Source: Desulfobulbaceae bacterium
GTDB lineage: Bacteria; Desulfobacterota; Desulfobulbia; Desulfobulbales; Desulfocapsaceae
Reading direction: 5' to 3'
DNA: 64,000 nucleotides
Assembly (NCBI GenBank): GCA_024227155.1
Contig: JAAELB010000101.1
Span: 1 to 64,000 of the forward strand
Positions 1-8,117 of this stretch are shown piece after piece. The notes beneath the pieces are model-generated. The model made no database searches, was not told the origin of the DNA, and saw only the letters and a program-made list of their open reading frames with translations. The position numbers and the translations under genes were made by a program. The number at the start of each line of letters is the position of its first letter. Positions within the stretch are counted from its first letter, which is position 1.

Positions 1-1644
1 ATCTGTCGCCAGAGCCGGTGCAAGGCTCTCTCCCTCAAATGGCAGCGGTTCCTCATCAGAGTCATCATCAGCATCTGTTTCTACATCAACACCCTGTAGG
101 GCAGTCTCTGCATCCACCGACAACACCGGCCCATCCTCGAAAGTCTCTTCAGCCGCCTGCAGGGTTGACTCCGCGTCACTGTCCTCTTCTTCACTTTGCT
201 CTAATTCATCATTGAGTGCTGCCAGAAAATCTGTTTCCTGCTCCTCAGATTCCTCCAACTCGCCGAAAAAATTAGCCACGACACCTTCAATATCTCCGTC
301 CAATTCTCCTTCTTCAGGCGAGTCACTCGTTATCGAGCCATGATCATCATCTTCCGCACCCACAGAGAGCGCTGGTGCCAATTTGCCATCTAGTTGAGGC
401 AAACCTTCTTCATCTGAATCATCGTCCGCATCTGTCTCTACATCAACGCCCTGCAATGCTGTCTCTGCGTCAACCCCAGACGAGGCAGGAGACGGCCCAT
501 CAAATCCAGCAAGTCCAAGCTGTTCTGTGCTGCTATCAGGGACATCTTCAACATCTTCAACATCATCAGGGAAAAAATCAGAGACATGGGACACGACATC
601 TTCCGGACGCTCAAATCCGAGGGCCTGGGCTTCTTCGTCTGCTTGAAAACCATGCACCTGATCTTCAGGAATATCAGCAAATGCTGGTGCTATTCCTGCT
701 GCGGCAACCGGTGCTTCAACTGGTGCTTCAACTGGTTCACTCTCATTTTTATCACGACTGATCGCTTCCTCTGAGATAGTCGGGCCAAGAAGAGCTTTAA
801 ATGAGTTAAATTTTTCAACAGCTGGAAACAGGATTGCCTTTTCTTCTTCAAGGCCCATGGAGGTTGTTACAATTTTTTCAAGACTTTCATAAAAAAGGTG
901 CAATACCTTGAATGCTTCTGCGTGGGCATTGGATTTTTTTAATTTAATATAAGCACCAAGCGTGCCAATCCCCTGAAGCAAGACAAGACGCGGCTTGCTA
1001 TCAGAAAACTTTTTCTCAAGGGCAACTACTTCTAAACGAAGATCATTAAGGCCCTGATCTGTAATCTCCCAATCTATTCCGAGAACAATAGCTTTTAGAT
1101 TTAACAATTCATTGTCAACCTCCACCGGACTCTCTTCCCTTACAGCTTCCACAGCAGGGGGAGCACTGACGGGTGGGTCCATCGCCTCTTTTTTTATGTG
1201 AAGCTTGAGATTTTCAAATCTTTTAACATCCTCTAACAGCAGCTCCTTTTTTTGATCTTCTGTCCAGTCTTCTGATGAAACAATTTTTTCTAGATTGTGA
1301 TAGAGAGTTAAGAGTAATTTGATAGCACTCGGATGAGATTCAGCCTTCTTGTAGTAAATATATTTACTAATTTTTTCCAGTGCCTGTACATACACCAAAT
1401 TTATCGTATCTCCGGCCCAGGTATCACGGAGAGCTACCAGTTCTTCATTGAACATAAGAAGAACTTCATCTGTTATCTCCCAGTCAATAGACAGTATCAG
1501 ACTCTTCAATCTACTTATTGGAGACTCTTCATCTGGAGAATATTCAAACAAATCCTCCTCTCCCGTATAATAAGAATCATCGTATTCTTCATTCCCAATA
1601 GTCAGGTCATCATCATATTGATTTTCGGTATACTGTTCCACCAC
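1..1644 (-). CDS. Large acidic protein with duplicated helical domain, C-terminus outside window
   Basis: An uninterrupted frame of 548 codons runs from a GTG start (1644, or 1641) off the left edge of the window. I do not recognise a named family. Residues about 45-150 and 182-290 are two diverged copies of one roughly 100-residue, probably helical domain; both contain IDWEITD (residues 53-59 and 190-196) and, further on, a LEKIV motif. The rest is a very acidic, low-complexity tail with Pro/Ala stretches and a 26-residue repeat at about residues 390-415 and 509-534. The start lies 8 nt after the stop of the MglA-type GTPase, so the two are almost certainly co-transcribed behind the roadblock gene. 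I infer an adaptor or scaffold for the GTPase module. There is no signal peptide or membrane segment in the visible part. The reading frame is secure; the function is unknown. Confidence 0.75.
   Translation of the reverse strand, partial: MVEQYTENQYDDDLTIGNEEYDDSYYTGEEDLFEYSPDEESPISRLKSLILSIDWEITDEVLLMFNEELVALRDTWAGDTINLVYVQALEKISKYIYYKKAESHPSAIKLLLTLYHNLEKIVSSEDWTEDQKKELLLEDVKRFENLKLHIKKEAMDPPVSAPPAVEAVREESPVEVDNELLNLKAIVLGIDWEITDQGLNDLRLEVVALEKKFSDSKPRLVLLQGIGTLGAYIKLKKSNAHAEAFKVLHLFYESLEKIVTTSMGLEEEKAILFPAVEKFNSFKALLGPTISEEAISRDKNESEPVEAPVEAPVAAAGIAPAFADIPEDQVHGFQADEEAQALGFERPEDVVSHVSDFFPDDVEDVEDVPDSSTEQLGLAGFDGPSPASSGVDAETALQGVDVETDADDDSDEEGLPQLDGKLAPALSVGAEDDDHGSITSDSPEEGELDGDIEGVVANFFGELEESEEQETDFLAALNDELEQSEEEDSDAESTLQAAEETFEDGPVLSVDAETALQGVDVETDADDDSDEEPLPFEGESLAPALATD
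41..118 (-). repeat. Coding repeat, second copy (acidic protein)
   Basis: This 78-nt segment encodes the second copy of a 26-residue motif containing VDAETALQGVDVETDADDD. It matches 398-475 in the same frame at an offset of exactly 357 nt (119 codons). The residues are more conserved than the third codon positions, so the duplication is old and has been held by selection on the protein. Confidence 0.8.
398..475 (-). repeat. Coding repeat, first copy (acidic protein)
   Basis: First copy, in protein order, of the 26-residue acidic motif repeated at 41-118. Its Asp-rich run (DVETDADDDSDEE) could bind divalent cations, but it does not match a canonical EF-hand. Confidence 0.8.
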
Positions 1645-1652
1645 AACGCTCT

Positions 1653-2258
1653 CTAGAGTAGTTTTTTCTGGATTGAAATGACCGATGAAGAAATAATTTT
1701 CTTCAATGTCGCGGCAACATTGTAGCCGGTAATGGCGCTTGCCTCAAAATGAGGAACCTTCAATCGGCTGTTCAGGTCCTGCTGCAAAACGGAGGTGGGG
1801 AGGACTGGTATCCCATGCTCCTTAAGATCAACTTTGTTATACTGCATCACAAGTGGTAACTTGAAAATACTCTCTTTATACGACTGAAGGTTCTCATGTA
1901 ACTGGTTCAGTGATCGAATATTTTTTTCCCTTTGCTTTTCCATGGCATCAGCGACAAATACTATGCCATCGACACCTCGTAATACAAGCTTTCTGGTCGC
2001 ATTATATTTTACCTGCCCAGGCACAGTATAAAGCTGAATTTTAATATCATAACCCTTTATTTTCCCCATATCAAACGGCAGAAAATCAAAGAACAATGTG
2101 CGGTCCCCGTGGGTTTTCAAGCTTACCATCTCAGATACAATCTGTTTACGGTAGGTATCGTTGATATATTCCAAGTTGGTGGTTTTCCCGCACCTCCCCG
2201 GTCCGTAATAGACTATCTTCACCTGAACTACTTTGTCTTTTAAGTTGATAAAGCTCAA
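1653..2258 (-). CDS. MglA-type small Ras-like GTPase
   Basis: A 201-residue small GTPase of the MglA/Arf-like bacterial family, which acts in cell polarity and motility in Myxococcus. The P-loop GPGRCGKTT is at residues 19-27, the switch II segment TVPGQVKYNATR at 78-89 has the MglA-type Gly-Gln in place of the usual Asp-x-x-Gly, and the guanine-specificity motif NKVD is at 141-144. Length is normal for the family. It lies 84 nt downstream of a roadblock-domain gene, the usual partner and GTPase-activating protein (MglB-like), and 8 nt upstream of the large acidic protein, forming a three-gene operon. Which process it controls here cannot be read from the sequence. Family assignment is firm. 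Confidence 0.9.
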   Translation of the reverse strand: MSFINLKDKVVQVKIVYYGPGRCGKTTNLEYINDTYRKQIVSEMVSLKTHGDRTLFFDFLPFDMGKIKGYDIKIQLYTVPGQVKYNATRKLVLRGVDGIVFVADAMEKQREKNIRSLNQLHENLQSYKESIFKLPLVMQYNKVDLKEHGIPVLPTSVLQQDLNSRLKVPHFEASAITGYNVAATLKKIISSSVISIQKKLL

Positions 2259-2342
2259 CGTTTCGCTCCTATCGCATAATAACAGGCATCCATAAAATAT
2301 TCCTTGTTATTTCCAATGTATTCAAGACGCTTACAATCACAG

Positions 2343-2741
2343 TTATGTCCTATCCCAGATAGCCCTTATTTTGTCTATGACATCAACGACATTTAATCTT
2401 AAAAAGCCAAGGGATATATCTCGTCCAAACATTGAAATCAGCAACAGCTCATCATCAATCTTACTGAAGTGAATATTCGATTCCTGGCCTTTATGGAACA
2501 ACAATGAGAATTCCTGTTCTCCCACAAGCTTTGCCATTGCATCTACCGTAGCAAAATTGCCTGCCGCAAGAGCAGCAAAAGAATAAACATCGTATTTACT
2601 GGTACCATTGTCTTTTGCAGTTATTATATTTCCAGCCATGTCAATAATGATGACACACTCGACGCCCAGCTTTATTAATTTTTCAGCTAAAACCTCATCT
2701 ATTTGCTCGAGTTGCTCTTGACTGACAATCCCGTAATTCAT
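2343..2741 (-). CDS. Roadblock/LC7 domain protein (MglB-like)
   Basis: A 132-residue single-domain roadblock/LC7 protein. The core runs from about residue 12 (LEQIDEVLAEKLIKLGVE) through the central strand ECVIIIDMAGNIIT and ends in LRLNVVDVIDKIR. Such proteins dimerise and regulate Ras-like GTPases; MglB is the GTPase-activating protein of MglA. It is the first gene of the operon with the GTPase and the acidic protein. The ATG is preceded by GAGG at a suitable distance. Whether it has GAP activity is inferred from context only. Confidence 0.88.
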   Translation of the reverse strand: MNYGIVSQEQLEQIDEVLAEKLIKLGVECVIIIDMAGNIITAKDNGTSKYDVYSFAALAAGNFATVDAMAKLVGEQEFSLLFHKGQESNIHFSKIDDELLLISMFGRDISLGFLRLNVVDVIDKIRAIWDRT

Positions 2742-3147
2742 ACCACAAACCTCATTGTAAAGTTAGTCGCTGCTATCAGCTGTTGTTAAGGCCGAAAAAT
2801 ATGTTCGAGAGCACTTACTGCAACGTCTAGTCTGTTATATACTAGTTACGAATTAGCAATAATTACAAACATGTTTATACAATAATCAGGGTGAGTTGAT
2901 CAGTAAAAATAATCAGAAAATTATTTACAACCTCCCTCAAATATGCAACAAATCACCACTTTTACCACTATACGATAGATCAATCTCTATATGAAGGTTT
3001 ATTTTTACTTTTTTATAACAAATTCATCCCGCTACCTATAGAATAAACGCTATAAGAGAGGTTGCATTTTACGATTTACCACTTTTGCCTGTTTAAAAAT
3101 TCAACTGCGAATAAGCAGACACAGCCCTCTTCAAAGGAAATACCACT
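2742..3147. other. Divergent intergenic region, roadblock operon / tatD
   Basis: A 406-nt AT-rich gap between divergently transcribed genes that must hold both promoters. TATA-rich stretches occur near 2845 and 3015, but I could not pick a convincing -35/-10 pair for either direction. No RNA gene or repeat was recognised. Confidence 0.5.
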
Positions 3148-3966
3148 GTGAAAAATATTGAATCAATCCTTTCAGGATTACAAGACGACACATATTTCAT
3201 CGACACCCACTGCCATCTCGACATGAAGGCGTACCACGATGACCTCGAACAGATCTTACAAAGAGCGAAGCATTGCCATTTATCGCATATTATATCTATT
3301 GGCATAGATATAGAAAGCTCTCACCTGGCAGTAAAGCTTGCCCTAATGCACCCGAACATTTTCGCAACTGTTGGCATTCACCCCCACGATGTGGATAACA
3401 TCTCTCCCGGTGACTATAAAAAATTGGCGAATTTATACTCTTTAAACAAAGATAATATTGTAGGGTACGGAGAAATCGGATTAGATTACGTGAAGCAATA
3501 TTCCGCCCCAAACCAACAACGGAAACATTTTTCACGACAACTCGATCTTGCCCATGAACTGAAGCTACCGATAATAATTCACAACCGGGAAGCGAATGAT
3601 GACACTCTGAAGATTCTGCAAAAAAGCAAGCCTCTGGATCATGGTGGAATAATGCACTGCTTTAGCAGTGACTACACCTTTGCGAAAAAAATCATAGACC
3701 TCGGCATGTTGATCTCTATTCCAGGTATCGTCACCTTTAAAAATGCAGCAACCCTGCATGAAGTTGCTGTAAAAATCCCGCTGGATAAAATGATAATTGA
3801 AACTGATGGACCTTTTTTGGCTCCCCATCCATATCGAGGAAAGCGAAACGAGCCAGCCTATGTGATTTACACAGCTGCGAAAATTGCCCAACTCAGAAAA
3901 ACAGATATAGACACAATTGCACGTCAAACAACGGCGAATGCCTCTCAACTTTTCCAACTCAACTAA
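3148..3966 (+). CDS. tatD: TatD family metal-dependent DNase
   Basis: A 272-residue TIM-barrel hydrolase of the TatD family, which has 3'-5' exonuclease activity on DNA and acts in repair and degradation. Metal ligands are visible: HCH at residues 21-23 in FIDTHCHLD, Glu in GYGEIGLDY, His in IIIHNRE, His in IMHCFSSD, and Asp in ETDGPFLAPHPYRGKRNEP. The start is GTG, with AAAGGA about 10 nt upstream. Length is normal. It is followed 9 nt later by the PLP-binding YggS gene, so the two are probably co-transcribed. Confidence 0.93.
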   Translation: MKNIESILSGLQDDTYFIDTHCHLDMKAYHDDLEQILQRAKHCHLSHIISIGIDIESSHLAVKLALMHPNIFATVGIHPHDVDNISPGDYKKLANLYSLNKDNIVGYGEIGLDYVKQYSAPNQQRKHFSRQLDLAHELKLPIIIHNREANDDTLKILQKSKPLDHGGIMHCFSSDYTFAKKIIDLGMLISIPGIVTFKNAATLHEVAVKIPLDKMIIETDGPFLAPHPYRGKRNEPAYVIYTAAKIAQLRKTDIDTIARQTTANASQLFQLN

Positions 3967-3975
3967 CCCGTTACC

Positions 3976-4668
3976 ATGATAAAAAACAATTTAGACGCCA
4001 TAAATGAACAGATAGATGCAAGTGCCAAAAAAGCGGGAAGAAATCCGGCTGACATCAAACTGGTTGCCGTTTCAAAGCGATTTCCTGCCGAAACAATAAG
4101 CCAGGCATACGATTGTGGACAAGTTCTTTTTGGTGAAAACTATATTCAAGAGACACAGGACAAACGCAAAGTCATTCCTTCTGGAGCGAAGATCCATTTT
4201 ATAGGCCACCTTCAGTCAAACAAGGCCAAAATCGCCGCAGACACCTGCGACATGATTGAAACAGTAGACAGGTTCAAACTCGCTAAAATACTCAACAGAC
4301 ATCTCGAAAATGTTGGCAAAAAAATCAATATCCTCATACAGGTTAACATTGGAAAAGACCCACGAAAATCTGGTATACAAGTTGAGAATATAGAACAGTT
4401 ATTAGTACAACTTCAGGAACTCAAAAACCTTGAGATAGATGGCTTGATGACCATGCCACCTCTTGAGAGTGACCCGGAAACATCTCGAATTTACTTCAGA
4501 GATCTCAGGATATTATCAGAACAGCTCACAGGAAAAGGACTATTCCCTGTAGAAAAAAAAGTAGAACTGTCCATGGGAATGTCGAGTGATTTTACAGTGG
4601 CAATAGAGGAAGGGGCGACAATAGTGAGGGTGGGGACTGCGATATTTGGTCAACGTGCGGAACTCTGA
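3976..4668 (+). CDS. yggS: YggS/PLPBP family PLP homeostasis protein
   Basis: A 230-residue PLP-binding protein of the YggS/PROSC family, a fold-type III barrel without known enzymatic activity that buffers pyridoxal phosphate. The PLP lysine is K34 in VAVSKRF. Further family motifs are FGENYIQE, HFIGHLQSNK, GLMTMPP and LSMGMSSDFTVAIEEGATIVRVGTAIFG near the C-terminus. It starts 9 nt after tatD and ends before a strong terminator at 4713. Confidence 0.93.
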   Translation: MIKNNLDAINEQIDASAKKAGRNPADIKLVAVSKRFPAETISQAYDCGQVLFGENYIQETQDKRKVIPSGAKIHFIGHLQSNKAKIAADTCDMIETVDRFKLAKILNRHLENVGKKINILIQVNIGKDPRKSGIQVENIEQLLVQLQELKNLEIDGLMTMPPLESDPETSRIYFRDLRILSEQLTGKGLFPVEKKVELSMGMSSDFTVAIEEGATIVRVGTAIFGQRAEL

Positions 4669-4712
4669 AACCCTTTGCCGCCTGGTCTGGTATGTCCAAC
4701 TATTGCACAAAA

Positions 4713-4742
4713 AAAGGGTCTGCACTTGCGTGCAGACCCTTT
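4713..4742. terminator. Bidirectional rho-independent terminator
   Basis: A perfect 13-bp stem, AAAGGGTCTGCAC / GTGCAGACCCTTT, with a 4-nt loop. It is flanked by A and T runs on both sides, so it can stop yggS (plus) and the PxxKW gene (minus), which converge here. Confidence 0.9.
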
Positions 4743-4763
4743 AAAATTCGGCTGTAAAAAGGC

Positions 4764-5009
4764 TTACTTTCTCTTTGATGCTCTCTTGGCAGCCTTCAAA
4801 GGATTAATCCGAACCTTAATTACATTAATCTCAGGCTTCGCATGGGTTGCGAAATTACAAAACCCAAGCTTCCATTTAGAACCAGGGTACAAATAACTCT
4901 TGCAGTATTTTACTGATTCCTGCTCTACAATACGTCCACACCCTTCACACTTATCTATAACAGGTTGAAAACGACCATCACCGTAGTTGACTGTGGTCTG
5001 ATTCGCCAT
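4764..5009 (-). CDS. PxxKW family cysteine-rich protein
   Basis: An 81-residue protein with the family signature PGSKW at residues 42-46 and cysteines at 21, 24, 36 and 51, which could bind a metal. The C-terminus is Lys/Arg-rich. I chose the ATG at 5009, not the longer frame, because GGAGGAG lies just upstream and because the longer N-terminus looks like leader sequence. The PxxKW family is known mainly from Desulfobacterota and has no assigned function. It stands alone between a terminator and the divergent pilC promoter region. Confidence 0.8.
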   Translation of the reverse strand: MANQTTVNYGDGRFQPVIDKCEGCGRIVEQESVKYCKSYLYPGSKWKLGFCNFATHAKPEINVIKVRINPLKAAKRASKRK

Positions 5010-5344
5010 TTTAACTCCTCCGCTCCATTGAAACACGTAACGCGTGCATTCTATATTTACACCAGGAAAACAGCTGCGGATCACCGCCAGCTGACATTGC
5101 CAATTATTCACGAACTTTTTAGTATACCAAGCATAATAGAAGTAAACAAGTTTTATTTATTTTCATCCTTTAACACCATTAAAAGAAATTTCAAATATCC
5201 TCCAATAGATAGTATTTAAATAACGATAACTGGTTCATAGGCTTGTATTCTCGAAATTCATGATATATAATCATTATTGCTCGCTATTTTTGCATTTTAT
5301 GAATGGCTGAATACTCACAAAGATTCAGCACAAACGGAGACGCC
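5010..5344. other. Divergent intergenic region, PxxKW gene / pilC
   Basis: A 335-nt AT-rich gap. It contains the GGAGGAG ribosome site of the minus-strand PxxKW gene and, at 5243-5271, a clear promoter for pilC. Nothing else was recognised. Confidence 0.6.
5243..5271 (+). promoter_or_regulatory. Sigma-70 type promoter of pilC
   Basis: TTGTAT (5243-5248) and a consensus TATAAT (5266-5271) are separated by 17 nt. This would give a leader of about 65 nt before the pilC ATG at 5345. Confidence 0.7.
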
Positions 5345-6553
5345 ATGCCTGTTTATATCTGGAAAGGGAAAAACTCCTACGGGGAAAAACGAAAGGGAGA
5401 AATCGACGCTGTCGATCAGGCGGCTGCTGCAGCCCAGGTAAAACGGCTCAGGATTGCAGATCCTGTAATCAAAGAAAAGCCAAAAGACCTTTTCGAAAAT
5501 ATTGCACTCTTCAAGCCAAAAGTCACGACGAAAGACATTGTTGTATTTACAAGGCAGTTATCAACAATGATAAATGCTGGACTTCCTTTGGTCCAGGGCA
5601 TGGAGATATTGGAAAAACAACAAAGTAACCCAACCTTCAAAAAGGCACTTGGAACAATTCGTCTTGACGTAGAGGCTGGTGCTACTCTCGCCGATTCGAT
5701 GCGAAAACTTCCAAAAATTTTCGATAACCTGTTTACCAACATGATCGATGCAGGTGAAACCGGTGGTATTCTCGATACAATCCTCTCCCGGCTGGCCGTA
5801 TTCATGGAAAAATCCATGGCCCTCAAAAAGAAAATCAAAGGGGCTATGACCTACCCGACGGTTTGTCTTGCTATCTCAGTTCTTATTCTCATTGTCATCC
5901 TGGTTTTTGTGGTACCTGTATTTCAGTCCATGTTTGAAGGTTTTGGACATGCCCTTCCCTTACCCACTCAGATCGTTGTAAATATGAGCAATTTCTTCAA
6001 ATCATATTTTCTCTATATTTTTATTTCGTTCTTCATCATCTCAATGATAATAAAGCGAACTTACGGCACTGAGCGTGGCCGGAAATTGATGGACAAAGCT
6101 ATGCTCAACTCACCTGTCTTCGGCGTCCTTTTAAGAAAGGTAGCAGTGGCAAAATTTACTCGCACCCTGAGCACCATGCTAAGTGCAGGTGTTCCCATTC
6201 TTGAGGCCTTGCAGGTGGTTGCCAAAACCTCTGGCAACAAAATCATTGAGGAAGCCGTTTTCAGGGTAGGAGACGCCATCGCCGAAGGTCGGCCAATAGC
6301 TGAACCCCTTGAAGAAACCGGTGTCTTTCCCAACATGGTAGTACAAATGATTAATGTTGGAGAAACAGTTGGTGCTCTTGATGCCATGTTGGAAAAAATT
6401 GCTGACTTTTACGATGAAGAAGTAGACCAGGCAGTGGAAAATCTCACCGCAATGATTGAGCCCTTTATGATGGTTTTTCTTGGTGGCATGATTGGTGGTA
6501 TCGTCGTTGCCATGTATCTGCCAATTTTCAAAATGTCCAGTGTCATGATGTAG
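5345..6553 (+). CDS. pilC: Type IV pilus / type II secretion inner-membrane platform protein PilC/GspF
   Basis: A 402-residue polytopic platform protein. Two T2SS-F domains (about residues 80-205 and 283-400) begin FTRQLSTMINAGLPLVQGMEIL and FTRTLSTMLSAGVPILEALQVV, and hydrophobic segments lie near 180-205, 230-250 and at the C-terminus. The N-terminal MPVYIWKGKNSYGEKRKGEI is typical of PilC. I chose ATG 5345, with GGAG upstream, over the ATG at 5303. PilC normally works with PilB, PilT and PilD, and none of these is in the window, so it is genomically isolated here. It has its own promoter and is followed by a separately promoted IHF-type gene. Confidence 0.92.
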   Translation: MPVYIWKGKNSYGEKRKGEIDAVDQAAAAAQVKRLRIADPVIKEKPKDLFENIALFKPKVTTKDIVVFTRQLSTMINAGLPLVQGMEILEKQQSNPTFKKALGTIRLDVEAGATLADSMRKLPKIFDNLFTNMIDAGETGGILDTILSRLAVFMEKSMALKKKIKGAMTYPTVCLAISVLILIVILVFVVPVFQSMFEGFGHALPLPTQIVVNMSNFFKSYFLYIFISFFIISMIIKRTYGTERGRKLMDKAMLNSPVFGVLLRKVAVAKFTRTLSTMLSAGVPILEALQVVAKTSGNKIIEEAVFRVGDAIAEGRPIAEPLEETGVFPNMVVQMINVGETVGALDAMLEKIADFYDEEVDQAVENLTAMIEPFMMVFLGGMIGGIVVAMYLPIFKMSSVMM

Positions 6554-6596
6554 AACAGGCACTTCCACGGTGAACACATATTTATTTCCATAAGAT

Positions 6597-6624
6597 TTGA
6601 CATTCTACAAGAAAAGTATATCAT
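6597..6624 (+). promoter_or_regulatory. Sigma-70 type promoter of the IHF-type gene
   Basis: A consensus TTGACA (6597-6602) and TATCAT (6619-6624) are 16 nt apart. The position is about 40 nt upstream of the gene's GAGGAGG ribosome site. Confidence 0.6.
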
Positions 6625-6667
6625 TAAAACAAGTTACCTAACTACAACAACTATTTGAGGAGGACAC

Positions 6668-6955
6668 ATGACACTTACCAAAGCGGATCTGGTGCAGCAG
6701 GTATACAAGAACCATGAGGGCTTAACCAAGGCACAGGCAACAGACTCAGTGGAAGCCTTTCTTCGAATATCAAAAGATTCGCTCATTAGTGGGTCAGATC
6801 TACTTCTAAGCGGATTCGGCAAATTTAATGTCAAATACAAAAATTCAAGACGGGGACGGAATCCTCAAACTGGAGATGAACTCACTCTGGATGCAAGACG
6901 TGTCGTGACCTTCAAACCCTCCGGGATACTCCGAGACAAAATTAACGAATCTTGA
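6668..6955 (+). CDS. ihfA: HU/IHF family DNA-bending protein (IHF alpha-like)
   Basis: A 95-residue histone-like protein. It opens with MTLTKADLVQQVY, has GFGKFNVK in the dimer core and RRGRNPQTGDEL in the DNA-binding arm (with the intercalating Pro), and ends ARRVVTFKPSGILRDKI. The ending resembles IHF alpha more than HU, but this is not decisive. IHF bends DNA at sigma-54 promoters and elsewhere. The ATG has a strong GAGGAGG site. It has its own promoter and a terminator directly downstream. Confidence 0.85.
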   Translation: MTLTKADLVQQVYKNHEGLTKAQATDSVEAFLRISKDSLISGSDLLLSGFGKFNVKYKNSRRGRNPQTGDELTLDARRVVTFKPSGILRDKINES

Positions 6956-7005
6956 TTAGATAGTGTATTGAGTGTAAATAGTCTTCTGCAGATATCTTGA
7001 GATTG

Positions 7006-7040
7006 CCCTGAATGTCCTTGTACATTCAGGGTATTTTCTT
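7006..7040 (+). terminator. Rho-independent terminator of the IHF-type gene
   Basis: Ten-base-pair stem CCCTGAATGT / ACATTCAGGG (7006-7015 with 7022-7031), followed by a T-rich tract. Confidence 0.85.
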
Positions 7041-7080
7041 TTGTTTTTTCCTCACTTCTCACCATTTAAGTAAAATAATA

Positions 7081-8019
7081 ATGCGTTACGTGTATCAACG
7101 AGTCCCACTCCAATCTATTGTTCTGAACACCACCTGGAACCTTCACCCATGGGCTCTGGATAAAATTCCCAGCTCACTTGGTGAATCTTTCGCGTCAATG
7201 GCTATCATCCATCCTCCTATTGTCCTTGAAGAGACTACTGAAAAGGACAATGTTTTTGTAAATCTGTGTGGCTACAGACGACTTCAATATGCCATGACCA
7301 CTGCAGAAGATGCTAACGTGGACTGCTTGGTTCTCGCTGAAAATACTGCAACAGAATTACTTCTGAATATTATACTGGAAGACCAGAAGCTTTCGGCGGG
7401 GGAGCTCACACTCGCCGAAAAAGCACGATTTTTACAAATCGCACTACAACATATGAACAAAGAAGCAGTATATTCAATTTTTCTTGAAAAATTGAACCTT
7501 AAGAAGCGAAACACAGTGCTTGAAGAGTTGAAAATTCTGCTCAAACAGGACAAAAAGATAATCGAGGAAGTACATAAGGGGAATCTGCAGATACAGATGC
7601 TGGGGGAGATTCTGAGACTTACCGACGAAGGAGATCGTCTTAGTCTCATAGAACTCTTTCAGACTCTACACCTTGGTACAGGGAAACAGAAGAGGATCTT
7701 TCAACTCATCCGGGATGTTGCGTATAGAAATCAACTAACATTTACTGATTTTCTTGCGGGTGAGGACATTGTTCAAATAATCGAAAATCCAGGGCTCAAT
7801 GTGCCACAGAAAATACAACACCTAAGTGAGTTTTTACAGCAGCAGCTGCAACCAAAATCTTTAATGGCGGAAAAACAGTTCCAGGAACAGGTAAAATCCC
7901 TGCATCTACCTAAAAATAAAACAGTGAGTCACTCTACCTCGTTTGAAAAAGATGAAGTAACTCTCTCTATCGTTTTTGACAACTTCTCCAAATGTAAAGA
8001 CTATTTATCAGGTAATTAG
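7081..8019 (+). CDS. ParB N-terminal domain-containing protein, orphan
   Basis: A 312-residue protein resembling ParB/Spo0J. An N-terminal ParB-like domain has RVPLQSIVLN at the start and NLCGYRRLQYA, in the position of the family's GHRR motif. It is followed by a helical middle region with SAGELTLAEKARFLQIA and repeated Leu-rich helices. The ATG at 7081 is preferred because the longer frame starts inside the upstream terminator. There is no ParA neighbour and no parS-like palindrome in the window, so a role in chromosome partition is doubtful. Other members of the superfamily act as transcription factors or nucleases. The stop codon lies in a dispersed hairpin repeat. Domain call moderately sure; function unknown. 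Confidence 0.7.
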   Translation: MRYVYQRVPLQSIVLNTTWNLHPWALDKIPSSLGESFASMAIIHPPIVLEETTEKDNVFVNLCGYRRLQYAMTTAEDANVDCLVLAENTATELLLNIILEDQKLSAGELTLAEKARFLQIALQHMNKEAVYSIFLEKLNLKKRNTVLEELKILLKQDKKIIEEVHKGNLQIQMLGEILRLTDEGDRLSLIELFQTLHLGTGKQKRIFQLIRDVAYRNQLTFTDFLAGEDIVQIIENPGLNVPQKIQHLSEFLQQQLQPKSLMAEKQFQEQVKSLHLPKNKTVSHSTSFEKDEVTLSIVFDNFSKCKDYLSGN

Positions 8020-8117
8020 TGCCTTAGAAATTCATTTCTTGTTTTTTATGAATGAATTTCGTGAAGGCACTTATCCAAGCATTTTAAAAGTTCCAATTTA
8101 TTCGGGTTAGTGCCTTA
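8018..8117. repeat. Dispersed AGTGCCTT hairpin repeat, copy A
   Basis: This repeat fills the gap between the convergent ParB-like and ribD genes and supplies sequence to both stop codons. AGTGCCTT at 8018-8025 pairs with AAGGCACT at 8064-8071, and inside it GAAATTCATT (8027-8036) pairs with AATGAATTTC (8051-8060). A third box, AGTGCCTT, is at 8109-8116. Positions 8055-8109 in reverse complement match 50825-50880 with about 51 of 56 identical bases. Confidence 0.85.

Noticed and set aside
18..774. Short frames on the plus strand at 18-215, 375-761 and 586-774
   Set aside because: They are antisense to the long minus-strand acidic protein, are rich in His/Gln/Leu from reading its Asp/Glu codons backwards, and have no ribosome sites.
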